From the NCBI RefSeq assembly GCF_000003815.2, contig NC_049983.1, positions 11,103,870 to 11,163,869 on the forward strand: a stretch of DNA of 60,000 nt, written 5' to 3'. The notes under the pieces were generated by a model. It was not told the DNA's origin. It saw only the letters and a program-made list of their open reading frames with translations, and ran no database searches. This document shows, piece after piece, positions 23,660 through 36,186 of this stretch. Within the stretch, counting starts at the first letter, position 1; every line of letters begins with the position of its first letter. Made by a program: the position numbers and the translations under genes. This DNA comes from Branchiostoma floridae. Lineage: Eukaryota; Chordata; Leptocardii; Amphioxiformes; Branchiostomatidae.

Positions 23660-24440
23660 GCAAGCAAAGTCTTTCACGATAACAGTTTCCTGAAAGTCAA
23701 GTGGACATTTGACTAAATGTATTGCTTATCAGAGAGCTTCATAGAATAATATGTAAATAAGAGCTGTTGCTTATTGACCCCATATAATGATTACTGTCAT
23801 TAAGCCACCTAAACCAACTTTATGCAATATGTATGGTTCTGGTTCTTCATTGGTATTAGACAAGCAAAGTCTTTCATGATAACAATTTCCTAGAAGTCAA
23901 GTGGACATTTGACTAAATGTATTGCTTATCAGAGAGCTTCATAGAATATCATGTAAATAAGAGCTGTTGCTTATATTACTGTCATTATGCCCCTGTCACA
24001 TTTGGCAAAAATCGATTGGACGACGACTATGCGGCGATCACCCGAGCCTCGCTTATAACTTTATTGCACAACAACAGTTACTGTACAATGTACAAAGTAT
24101 GGCTTATATGTGACAGGGACAGTTTTAAGGTGAAAAATATGAGCAACCCTCTGTCGATCTTACATATAGTCAATCTTCCATCGATACGCCCAAAGATCAT
24201 GGATAATGTGACAGGGGTATTAAGCCACCTACTGTAAACTACTTCATACAATATGTATGATTCTTGGTAAGACCAGCAAAGTCTTTCACGATGGCAGTTT
24301 CCCAGAAGTCAAGTGGGCATTTGGCTAAATGTATTGCTTATCAGAGAGCTTTATATATAGTTGTTGCTTATTACTGTCATTAAGCAGCCTAAACCTACTT
24401 CATACAGTGTGTACACATACTAGGAGTATATCATTTAGCC
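23660..24440. repeat. Local tandem triplication (~175-200-bp unit)
   Basis: AGCAAAGTCTTTCA begins copies near 23662, 23863 and 24272. Each continues with GATAACAGTTTCC-like sequence, AGTCAAGTGGACATTTG, CTAAATGTATTGCTTATCAG and ends with ACTGTCATTA. Copy two is enlarged by the MITE at 23988-24218. Confidence 0.8.
23988..24218. mobile_element. 231-bp MITE with CCCCTGTCACATT termini
   Basis: TGCCCCTGTCACATT at the left and AATGTGACAGGGG at the right form the inverted repeat. ATTA lies on both sides (23984-23987, 24219-24222). The element interrupts the middle copy of a local triplication. The other two copies read GTCATTAAGCC without it, so they act as in-window empty sites and prove the insertion boundaries. 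The target is TTA or ATTA; Harbinger is favoured. Confidence 0.8.
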
Positions 24441-24534
24441 TACAGCATTTCTTTGATGTACATGTAGATGAGACACCCACTGTTGATAATGGAGCCTTAA
24501 TTGTGATCTAGGCCAATCATCCTGCACAGCAAGA

Positions 24535-24569
24535 CCCGTCTCCCGGGGCTATCAAACACTTGAGACGGG
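24535..24569. other. GC-rich hairpin
   Basis: CCCGTCTC and GAGACGGG form a perfect 8-bp stem with a 19-base loop. It stands out from an AT-rich setting. It may be the tip of a decayed inverted-repeat element; no function can be assigned. Confidence 0.35.
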
Positions 24570-24958
24570 AACTTCTACGTCATCTGGAACGAAGCTATTA
24601 ACTTTCACAAAGGAGAGTGGCACTGTATCAATCATAGTCTGTCAAACATGTCATTACAGTGGGCTCATTAAACTTCGTAATTAGTGCAATTACTGCATTT
24701 TCATTTTGTTATGCAAAAAGTCTCTCCAAACATTTGTCTAGATCAATCATAATTTGTCTTCTATGTGTGTTTTGCTGTAGTAATCATAAGAACATTTTGA
24801 TATGTGCTTTGAATAATTCATAAAAAAAGGTGGGAGCCTATCATGTCTCATACATTTTGGTACATGATACCACTATTTGTGGGAGGAAAGAGAGGGAGTC
24901 TCACATAACCAGTATTGAGAATGTGTGAATTAAAAGGATGGAGAAATGCCAAATGAAA

Positions 24959-25048
24959 GTGAGTGAGTGAGTGAGTGAGTGAGTGAGTGAGTGAGTGAGT
25001 GAGTGAGTGAGTGAGTGAGTGAGTGAGTGAGTGAGTGAGTGAGTGAGT
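24959..25048. repeat. (GAGT)n microsatellite, 90 bp
   Basis: About 22 perfect uninterrupted units of GAGT (ACTC on the other strand), followed by a purine-rich GGGAGGGAGGG stretch to about 25080. It produces long spurious Thr-His-Ser-Leu frames on the minus strand. Confidence 0.97.
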
Positions 25049-25049
25049 A

Positions 25050-28000
25050 AATGAGGGAGGGAGGGTTGGTAGGGAGGGAGCCAGCAATCAAGAGTGGGTG
25101 AACACGCATAAATATACATTTTGTATATAAATGCTGCACAAAAGCAATCTTGTAATGAGATTCTAATTTCACAAGAATACTGTTTTAAAGATAAAGTCTC
25201 TCCTGGGCCCCAAAGTATTCAGTGCATTTAATGATGTACATTGTATGCAGAAATTCATAACAGCCACTAGTCGTATTCTAAACCATTTAACAAACTAAGC
25301 ACCATCAACTCATCAACACCAGCAAGTCCCTGAGTCACAATAAAAGTGATACCAGCTAATAGGTACCGCATTATCCTAATCGCAAGCTTCCACTTGGGAT
25401 ATGAGTTGAATCTAAATGACAGCTTGAAGAGAATCAATTAGGATATTCTCTGCACACAAAGTGAGGACCTGTTCTTTGAGGAACTTTTCATACAATATTT
25501 CCTAGAGAAAAGGTTCAGTCTACCCTGGCCAGCCAACCACATCGTGCTGCAAACCAACTCTAATCATAAGCTACATTAAAACAGCCCTGCACAATTGTCT
25601 TACCCAACCAGAAACCACTTTCCTACAGTCCCAAAGGGGCATTACTGTCCCAATCAACAAACAAAGTTGCTGACTCTTGCTTTAAACACATCAAGGCAAA
25701 ATGGTTGAAGGGCATTCATATTGTGCAAAGTACACAATATCTGCACTGTGGGGAATAATGAAATAAAAAACCTGAAACACTTTTTTGGCAGTTTTACTAG
25801 GAACAATTGATTACAAGACAAATACTGTGCTCTGGGGGGTTGAATAATAGTTTCCTGAACTTCATTTATATTACAATATGGAATATAAGACATGGTTTCC
25901 TCTTGTAAATATGTTTCCTGGGAACTAAAGGTGTATAATGTGCAAATGTAATGTTTTGCTCAGCAAACCAACCAATTTGTATGGAGCTGAATCATCAATC
26001 CACCACCCCCCACCCCCTCACCCACCATCATTTTTCCTCAGTCCCTTGAGTGGTTGTTTGGCTATCTTTGCAGGCCAGGAACTGTTTCAGTACAAGGTTG
26101 TTTAAAGATTGGTGTGTTGGTGTGTCTGATTAGTTTGAGTGCCCTAATATTTGTTGATATGTGCTCTTGTGTATCATATTTTGTCATGTCCTTGGGTTCT
26201 CCTCTGTGTGTTTTTATAACTCTCCAGACCAATTTTAGACTTGCTGTAAATAATACATGAAGCAAATTACCACATATTTCATCATTTTCAAGTCCCACAA
26301 GATCCCTAGTATTGCAAGGCCAGCATTTCACAACAAATCACATGTCAAGCACTGTGTGGGACTCTCATTTACTACAGTATCAAGGCAAGAATGTCTAAAA
26401 TTGTTAGTACAGTTCTTAATCTTAACCTTTAACCATGAGTTAACCATTCGGCACAATTGCTTTTACTTTAAAGTGTGAAAATAGCACCTCAGGTATGAAA
26501 CATTACTTTGAGTTAAGTATGTGCTCATTTGGAGCACTGTACAGACTCTGCTACATTTATCAGATCTCAGACCACAGCTTTATGAGGTGATAAGAGTGTG
26601 TCAGCCTTTAGGCTTACATTTTGAATATTTAGTGAAGAGGTAAATGTATTTGACAGATGGGTGCAACAGTTACAGATTGAAACAATAATTGAGTTGCAAT
26701 TTATTTCATTAGCTAGTGTAAATGTAGAACCATGACACTTAAAACATGACACAGATTTTCAGTCAAACTATTCTAAGACTTAATTTTGTGTTTTTCTAGT
26801 ACTTTTCATCTTTCATAGTACTCTATTTCCAACAATTTTTTACAGAATGTTGCTACAGGATTAACTTCAGGATCCAGACAATGCATACTAATTGTCTGGC
26901 AGAAAACTACAACCAGTATAATTCTAGATGCAAAAGAGACTGCTTTCACTTTAATACGCTGTTGAGTTTATGTTTATCTATTAGCGATGCAGCTCCATAC
27001 TGAAAATACACAAAGATTCCGCAAGCAATAGCTTTAGGGAAATGGATTTCTGGGCTTTAAAACAAAAGCAGAGGATCGTCCTGATTTATCTTTATGGAAG
27101 TTTCCTTCTCTGGAATAACACAGCTGTTTGGGGGCAATAAAACCTGATTTAGCCTCAAACGCTCTTATCGACATTTTCAAATTATGGGGTTTCTTTTAGC
27201 CGGTATAAGTCATTCCCATGCATCACCATTAACGCTTCAGTTTGAGTACCCGAAGCTTGAACAGATAGAATTTGACGGTGGCGCTGATGGCCCCATCGAT
27301 CAAGCAGTAAAACTTAATGTCTTTCCAAATGATGAAAGGCAATAAACCTGCATTACCACAAGCTTTATCACACTTCTATCTGCATGAAGAACAATTTTCA
27401 CAAGGCCAACACGTTAGGTTGCATAATTTTTCTCGTCAAAACTTGTCTTAAAAGTGACCGAAGAAGAACAATTTTCATGAGGCTAACACGTTAAGTCGCA
27501 TGATTTTTCTCGTCAAAACCAGTTTTCAAAGTGACCACACCAAAGTTGAAGAAGAAGAATTTTCATGAGGACCATGCATAAGTTAGGGCACATAATCTTT
27601 CTCGTCATAACTTGTTTTCAAAGTGACTACATCAGCTCGAGGATTGGCCATTCCACGACTATTACTCGCTGTCATGACGTGATATTGGAAACCACATCTG
27701 ACCTATATGCATATCACAATTTCTGACTGTCATCTCAGACTGCAAACTTTCCTTATCACATGGGTCTGCAGTGGTGGTAAGTCTATTCATGAAACAGTCT
27801 TGTTTCTGTCTGCTGACTCAGCAAAACAGACAAGACATAACGGATCAACTAGCCGGACGCTAATAATTCAAATCATGATGATGATGAGCTACTGCCCTAA
27901 TTGTATGTAATGTATGGTTTGTGCAATGTACAGAAAACATAGCTCTCTTTAGTAATAGGGAAGAAAAGAATTCCTACCTTTTACATTAGCTAGAAGATAG

Positions 28001-29130
28001 GATGGACAAGACAACAACCATGTATTGGCATAATCTTTGCTGACATTTTTAAGAAGCATAAAATAAGCAAAACTTGAACTTTAAAACGTCTTTTCTGTGT
28101 CAAATGACAAAAAGTAGATTTCATTCCAAGAAAAGTTTGACTACACGGCCCATGGCCAGTAACTCGACCATTTCACGCACTTTGTAATAATGTAATGTAC
28201 TCTGAATTCCTTGTTTATGGTTTCCATAAAAGGCATGAGCAAGTTTTAGTAGGAGTCAGCAAAATATGCAAGGAAACACATGATGGCGTAAATGGCAGAG
28301 AGTTTGACAGGAGATATATTATGTCTACATTTTATATAAGGTTGATGGCACAGCAAAGGCACATTGAGAAGATAATTTCAACTTTATGTTCACCAAATGT
28401 GAAACTCGTGTGAGTGCAGTACTTTTAGCAAAGCCTGAGTGACTATTTCAGTATCTGGACTTTTAATACCAGAAGTCCCCACACATAGACATTGCATCTA
28501 TCACTTGTATATAGCAAGCTCTCACATACTGTATTTGATTCATCTGTAGTTAGGTACATGTACAATCAATAAAGTCAATACATGAGTGATAGCATTAAGA
28601 ATTTCAAAGTCTTTGAAGAATCTTACATGGTTCATTTTTGTATTAGATGCTGGCTGGGCTATTCAATCCAATACTGCTGGAAGAGAAACTCTTTCTTCCT
28701 ACTTTATCTGAAACTTTGCTCCACCACCCCTATATATGTACATTTGCACTGGAAAGAGTTTGTGGTGACTTGAAAATCTAATTTACACAAGTCACGAACC
28801 CATCTTGACAGCGGTAAGAAAATTTCCTTGGGCAGTACAAGATCAAAGAAACCCAAGACATATTTACTTAGCAATACATGCAAAGTTAATTTCTATGACG
28901 CAAATATTAAGATTAGATATATAAGTCTGATTGATGTCAGAGCAAGTCTTTCTATGACAGTGTTTGATCCATGGTACATTAATGATATCAAAGTCTTGTG
29001 AACTGATAAGAAAGATCTAGATGTCACGGCTTCCTCTCAGCTTAGCTTTCATCTTACATAAGGCATATCCTGCATAGGGTATTATGCACTAAATGTGATG
29101 CCTAATTTGGAAAATATCAAAATGTGGCAT
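25050..29130. other. Intronic stretch, no gene
   Basis: Outside the three-copy repeat at 27386-27630, the sequence shows only short AT-rich frames and a C-rich run (CCACCCCCCACCCCCTCACC near 26002). Nothing else can be supported. Confidence 0.55.
27386..27630. repeat. Three tandem copies of a ~80-bp unit
   Basis: Copies start at about 27386, 27463 and 27551. Shared words are GAAGAACAATTTTCA, AACACGTTA, TTTTTCTCGTCAAAAC and AAAGTGAC. The third copy is the most diverged. No coding frame persists across copies. Confidence 0.75.
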
Positions 29131-29146
29131 TATGGGTAGCATACAT

Positions 29147-29348
29147 AGCACGTCGGTAGAACGCACTGCGCCTGTTTACTAAAGGACCACATTTAAGAAA
29201 GTATGTGCGTATATAAGGGTAAAATCCTGTGTAACATTTAACATGAAACCATGTCTCTAAAATATACTGTGCAACAAGCGGGATTTCAATGCAACGTTGA
29301 CCAAACCACCAGGGTTCGCGCAGGCGCAGTACGTTCTACCGACGTGCT
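29147..29348. mobile_element. 202-bp MITE with perfect 9-bp target duplication
   Basis: AGCATACAT occurs at 29138-29146 and 29349-29357. The element between starts AGCACGTCGGTAGAACG and ends with the exact inverse, CGTTCTACCGACGTGCT. The match continues for 10 more bases (CACTGCGCCTG versus TACTGCGCCTG). Nine-base duplications are typical of Mutator-like elements; the assignment is inference. No coding capacity. Confidence 0.75.
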
Positions 29349-29357
29349 AGCATACAT

Positions 29358-32300
29358 GTACCTTAATATATGTATTGACTGATTTCTGTTCACTACTACA
29401 CAATGTCAAGGTGTGCTTATTAGTTACCAATTTTGCTTAGGCCACACTGATTATATGGATGAAATGTATCAATTTTCCAAATTTTTCTGTTTCCAATAAA
29501 AAGTTTGCAACCATACTGTTAATCAAATAGATTTAGAAAACTATTGCAGTGAATTGCAAAATGAATATTGGCAAATGGATACTAATGTCATAAGATGCCA
29601 AAGTCAATTTCGAAGTCAAAGTAGAGGATGTGAAAAAAAACAAAGAATTTATCATTTGTATACCATGTTCTGTCTCTATTGTTTTCTTCAACATTCCTGA
29701 CAACTGAGATTTCATAAGGAAGGCAACTTTGCTTAATAATATTTTTTCTTCATATGCTTGCATCAGTTTTTTGTGTCCAAAAGATGTCATCCATATAATC
29801 AAATTGGAATGGCCTTACTTCTTGAGTGTATACTCATATATGCACTTACTACCTGCATTGTGTATTAACTGACATGACTAAAACTCACATAAATAGTACT
29901 AGTGATCTTGAGCAAAGTGATACTTTTCCCAATACATTTTGGGAACAAAAATCAGGTTTAATTTGTAGATTGAAAGTTAGATTGTTCATACATCTTACAG
30001 ACAGGAAGCAGGGTAGTATATCATTTTATCTATAATATATTCAATACTTGATTGCAATATGAATATGTACATTGTATCATGATACTTGAGAGAAAAATGG
30101 AAATGAAAGAAATCACTTCTGGGAGTGTAAAGGTCACAAAGGAAATCAACACAATCTATATGCTTGCAGTAAAATATATGTACATCTGAATAAAACATTT
30201 GGCGATGAAATAATGTATAAAGCAAACTGGTACAAATCATTAACTGCGTTGCCTGGGGTGTGTATTGCATAGAATTAAGCCATCTGCAGCACCTACATCC
30301 ATCCTGTAGCCAAATGAGACAAAGTTAGGTAAATCCACAGGGATCTCCACATGTGCAATTGGTGCAAACTTCCTCAGGCTATCACAACATAGCTGAGGCA
30401 AGCAAAACGAAGCTGCAGTAATGTGTAGATGTGTATGCATAACAGTAATCCTAACATTCGTCATATACTTCATACACTGACAAATAGAAATCTGAGAGGT
30501 TTACAGGATTAGACTTGCATAAATATGGAAATTAAATATAATACAACCTGTTTCCTTTTGACTGCGTTGACTTGGCAAGAACCCAAACTTTGCTATATAT
30601 ATATTCAGCTTTTGGTATAACTATATCTAGTAGTTGGAGATATAATCCTAGCCTTTGGTGTACTTAACCCTAGTAAATTTTAATTCTCTATGTGTTCTTT
30701 CTTTCTTTAAGCTCCAAAATCGCTGGCTGAGCCCAAAGAGCCTTCGGCTAGTAACCTCATAATCCTTGGCACAATCCAGTATGGCTAATAAGGTCTGGCA
30801 TAAATCATATTGCTGCTACCTTGTAATGTAATAGAGAGTATTGAAAGAGAAACGTCTTTCATCTTAACAACATTAAGTCTGTGAAAGTGTCCAAACAACA
30901 AAGTAAAGTCAGACCCAATGTTTCCAGTTAGGAATAACAAATAAGATAAGATTTAGTTAATACTGCAGACCTTCAACAATTCAAGTTTAAATCATATCAG
31001 GAATACTGGTCCTTGTTGAGAGAAAGGCCACATTAGTTAAAAAATGTCACCTTTATTGAACCACCCAGCCCAGTAATCGCAGTCGTAATATCAGCACCAC
31101 GGACAGGGGAAGGCATCTAGTTTTGTGCTGCACATGTGATTAAAGATAAATCATTTTCTAGGAGAGAACAAAATTTTGTCTTGGCTTAACTTTAACAACA
31201 AAGTACAGCAATAACAAAAGCAGGAACAAGTACAATTTTATACTACAATGCAGTTATGGCTTACCCCTTACAGTAAAATATCCTTTTCTACCTTTGAGCG
31301 CATATTGTGTAACCCAAGTTTCTCTTTATGTACCAAAAGATATATTTAGCATAAAGCATAACTTCATTTTACAGAGAGATTGACATTTTTCCAAACAATA
31401 CCGATCCTGTTTTTTTTCATCTAAGCATACTTAGGACTGTGTGATTTCAATACATCAGGGAGAAAATTTCTTCCAAAAATATGTGACATTTTGGCAATCT
31501 CTGAAAATGATGGAAAAGAATAATTGCAAACTGCAGGAGAACTGTTATCTGATACACTCCCAGTAAAGCCAGTGGCTAAAACAGAAAAACTGAAATTGTA
31601 ATTTTCCGCCTTCATCAATCACTTGAGTAACTCGATACACTTCCAGTACCCTACCCTGTGTGCCGAGATAAGCCAGGAGATATGTAATAAGTGCTTGTCT
31701 CTCTGCCAATTCTTAGGCAGGCTAAGTTTGGTGACAGAGAGTCTGCACCACGATCGACCATGTCTGAAAAGGAAATAAAACTGAAGTGTTTTCTTTGTGT
31801 CTCATTACGTTAGGAAGCAGTGACTGGTCTGCATGGCTGTGTCCCGTAGCCAAACAGTTACGTCAAGGCCCTTATCAGATTGTAAAAGTCATCACGCTGT
31901 GGCCGGGTGATCTGGCATGGGCCAGGTAATGATTGGGAAGCCAGCCAGTGGTGACTACAGTTTAACAGGATTCCATGCAAATAGTTGTACTCTGGATCTT
32001 TTACGGATTTGTCAAATCTGCACTCCAGTTACCCGAGTGCCTAGTAATCTCTCCTTTTCCCCGGTAACTAGATGTATATGGTGCCAAAAGGCTGAACCAG
32101 CCTGCCAGGTAGAAGATCAAAAAAGCTAGCTATGCTATAGCTCCCAAAATTGGTTCCTGTATATGTCTTTGCAGAACAAAGTTTGAAGCAAGCTGTGGCA
32201 AAAAGTTTTTCTAACAGAAGATTTTTTAAACGATCTCCATATGCCCTCTGAGAATCAATTAAGACCTTTTGGTCTCATAATAAAAAGACCTGGCAACATA

Positions 32301-35300
32301 TTAGTCATAATCACAAGACCCTCAGGCACTTTGGTGCTTCTTCAGTTAATAAAAGATTTGATGATAAGTTATCTCATAAAGATAGGCCAAGGGTGCCAAA
32401 CACCTATTGATTTTTTCCCATCTCATTTTTAAATGCTGTGAGGAACACATCTGTCAGACTGGCACCAGGAACCTCTGATTTCATCATGTCTTTCAGGAAA
32501 TAGTAGCCCACATTTCTATACTTCATGTACGTAATAACATTTTCTATTGAAAGTAAGCCACATTGTAATGACAGATAGCATCCATTTGTCTACACGTTTC
32601 TGTAGTCTAACACTGTTACGCAGGCATCCTGTATGGAAAAAATGCAGCAAGACGGAAAGCTGGAAATGCGTCCCACACGTGTTAGAGGTTTTTTTTTAGT
32701 CAGGAAATGGGCTTTCCAAGGTTATTACCTCTGCTGTGTAGGACTCATATAAGCTGAGATGTGGCACAATCCCCTGTTGGGTGATTCAGACGAGATGGAG
32801 TCTGGATGGGTCAGTCAAGACAACCTCTATAAGGGATATGCTTTTAAGCTGGTGGAAGTTCATAAATCTTGTGCTGCATATGCTGAGAAGTCTACACAAT
32901 GACAAATGTACTAGATACAGTGGTGTCCTCAGTGACTTACGCCCACCCTCATTTTTACATGCCTTGAGTGATGGAAGCAGTGCAGCTTCCTCTGCTTAAC
33001 AAAAAGGAAAAACTTTTCAAACTTTTGCAAACATTTTTCCTTTTTTCGTTTGTGCCATGACATGGATACTACAAGTGTTAAGATACTAGGCATGTTGCAG
33101 GCAGTATAAAAGAAATGATTAAGTACATTTTTTTACAATACAAGCTAACACCAGGCCGTTATATTGCTACAACATATGTACAAATCAAACATCCTCAACT
33201 AAGATAACTACGTCAACATTTTGACATTGTTCAAAGTTTGTCTAAAATCTCGGAGGAAGGACTTCCAGTCATACTTTGATTTAACGCATCATATTCACAA
33301 TTGGAATGCAATCAATTTCTTATCTTACTTTAATTTCAAGGGCACTGGCAAAGTTAAAGAGAAACTAGTCCCAGATGGAACCCCGGTATAAGCAATTATG
33401 TGTCTGTCTGTTGCCTCCAACTATGATGAAAAATAGATTACACTAAGGATGGAATCAATAACATTCATACCTCTGCCCATTCCCCCAGCTGATGCAAAAT
33501 CGATACAGAATGACACTGGCCTACCCTCCCCAAAGGGAGGCAAGAAGTTAGATGGAATAGCCTTTTGGTTGAACTGACTATGAGGTCAAGGCAAGACCAT
33601 CCTGTGGTATTTACATTTTTTTCTTATTTGAAGCTTCGTTAGATATTCCACGATAGGAAGGGAAGGGCTTTTACAACTCCATGGCGTATCCATGCTTAAA
33701 ATCTATACTCTGCAAGTGTCAGATGAATTTGCCTATGTATAAAACGCAAAATAAAAGGACAGCCAGAAAATGACACAAAAATCCCTTCCAACATCTGCTT
33801 GAAGATCCCTTATGCTCAAATTCCAGGAAAAAGGCCTCTTTCAAAATGTCAGCACTTGGCTGACCCAAAGCCAAGGATAAGTGCAAATTTGCCACGACTG
33901 CTGGGAGTCCCACAGAAGATGAAGTAAAGCCTGGATATAAACAGTCCTTTTCCATCTCACGTACTCCAGTCATATAACGCCTTCTATACTGGGCTGGAAT
34001 ATCAATGTGTATGGATTTAATGTCATGGCTAGCAAAACCACCATGACAAAGGAGGATCAGTGTTAATGGCCCCATATATATACACACCAAGTCAACTTTG
34101 AATTTTACTGGGATATTTTGTTAGACTTTTGTAGGACCATATATTATATCAGGAATGTTTGAATGACTCTATATATACAGTACTTATTATCACCTAGAAA
34201 GCTGTGAATTTCAATAGCATTTTATACAGCACCCTACCACCATACATTGGGACTACTTGGCTCCTTAATCTTAATGGGTGAAATTTGAATTTTACCGGCA
34301 TATTTTGTAGGGTTTCGCCCTCATACATTTGAAAATGGAAAGTCCCATGGCATTTTTATGGGCTACCTTAAGCTTATATCATTCTCTTTCAATCCTCAGA
34401 TCTGTCAACAAGATCCTAAAATCAGAAGCATTATTCATAATGTGAAGACTTGTGAACTGAAAGCAAGTAAAGGTTGTCCCTTAGCTCTTGAAAGCAGTTC
34501 TATTATAGATGTATGAAACATCACAGACCTTGTCTCATCAAATACTGTCTACAGTCTGAATACCAAGTGTTTTAAAAGCCCCCTGTCTACTTTGACTGGC
34601 ACTTTCTCAAGTGTCTCATCTCCTCTACAGCTCTGATATGTCTGTCAAAGGATGTCTGGCTTTGCCTTTGGGCTCCTCTGAGAGGATGAACATTGACAAG
34701 ACTAGTATGACGTACATGTAGCAAGACTTATCCTGCTCTCATCTTAAGAAGGAAGAATAGAGCAGGTTATTCACCTTTGTCAGAGTAAACTTTCTTATAC
34801 TCAAAAGTCAAGTAAATTCACGGGAATAAAGAATCTGATATGTACATGTATGTGTAAGCATGATCATACCCACAGATATACATGCAAATGTTTTAAGATC
34901 ATTTTGCCAGCAAATTATCTACTTGAACCACCATGAAAATGGTCCTTTTCCATCTCATCGCCTACTGCAGCCATATAAAGCTTCAGAAAGTTTGGTGCAT
35001 CAATGTGAATTAATTCATAGCACGAAGACCACATTTCTGGCACAAGATAGTCTAATGTTCAATAATCTGTAGTCATGCACCATCAATGCAGATTCAACAA
35101 TGCAAGCACATGTATTCATGTATTGATTGAAGGACAAGTGTGATGCTAATAGCTCTACAAACTGTGTACTAATTTATAAGGGTTTGGTATCAGTCTTCTG
35201 TCCTATAGTGTCAGGAATACCTATGAGAAAAGTGCAGGCTTGACTGCATCCCGAATGATATAAGACAGAACAAGCCAGCATGAAAAGAGCTTTTTTCCAG

Positions 35301-35960
35301 CTCACCTACTCGAACCATCTATAATGTCTTCTCTGCTTGACTTGAATGCCTAAACATGTGAATATACAGCAATGATCATGACCAATGTCATAAAGCAGAC
35401 GCGTTGGTCCAAGATTTATTTCATTTTTCCTCAGTAATGGGATCAAGCTGAATCTGATTTCCGTGTCGTACGTGAGAATAGCTGGCAGAGAGTCAATAGC
35501 GGAGGTTACAAGGCAGACTAGGCTTCTTGCAGCACAGCGGCTACTGCTCTTTGCCTCCTCAGGCTAGAAAGCTCATCCTATTTGCTCTGGTTGACCCATT
35601 ATCGCAGGCTGATCTGAACTTGATCCCTTTGGACGGTGCAGGGTGAGTGCATACTCTTTCAGTCCAACCCACAGTGACTGGGGATTGAACTGGCTGGGAT
35701 GAGCTATGCGGTGCTACAGGAGTTGTGAAAGATTGGTTTGAAGTTGACTCAGGCTCCCAGAGTAAGACTTAGTAGCAAAGTGCAAAAATCGATGCACGTT
35801 GTTAAAAAAAGTTCAGGAGGAAAACTAGGTATTTTCAATGTGAGGTGCGCCATTCCTGCACAAAGTAGAAATAGATATAACCATAGCCTTATTAAGTAGC
35901 ATTACTAAATCTTATCTGATTGGCAATTATTTTTTGGCTGATCTGGAAAACAATCATAAA
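29358..35960. other. Intronic stretch of 6.6 kb, no gene
   Basis: No transposon ends, tandem repeats or coding frames that I can support. The 123-codon minus-strand frame at 33719-34090 ends in a hydrophobic run but has no recognisable domain. An A/T mirror (AAAAAGGAAAAA ... TTTTTCCTTTTTT) at 33001-33047 is a weak hairpin. Confidence 0.5.
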
Positions 35961-35968
35961 CCACTCAC

Positions 35969-36178
35969 TAGAGCTGTCTCCAGCTTTAAATTTTTTTCCA
36001 ATCCCACTCATTGTTTGAGAGCCCATGTTGTTAGTTTTCATTGTTAAATCTGTCATTTTAAGCTTACAAAATACATTTCCATCAATTTTAGGTCATGAAG
36101 TTCAGATTTAGGAGATGGATGGGATGAAATTTTTGTCTGTCCCATTACAAGCAAATTTCCGTTCCAGAGACAGCCCTG
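35969..36178. mobile_element. 210-bp hAT-like MITE
   Basis: The left end TAGAGCTGTCTC and right end GAGACAGCCCTG are inverse to one another. The flanks CCACTCAC (35961-35968) and AAACTCAC (36179-36186) agree in 6 of 8 positions. Interior words (CACTCATTGTTTG, GTCATGAAGT) recur in diverged form near 9990-10180, indicating a dispersed family. Confidence 0.55.
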
Positions 36179-36186
36179 AAACTCAC

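Noticed and set aside
24848-25172. Three overlapping frames with long Thr-His-Ser-Leu repeats
   Set aside because: They are translations of the (GAGT)n microsatellite.
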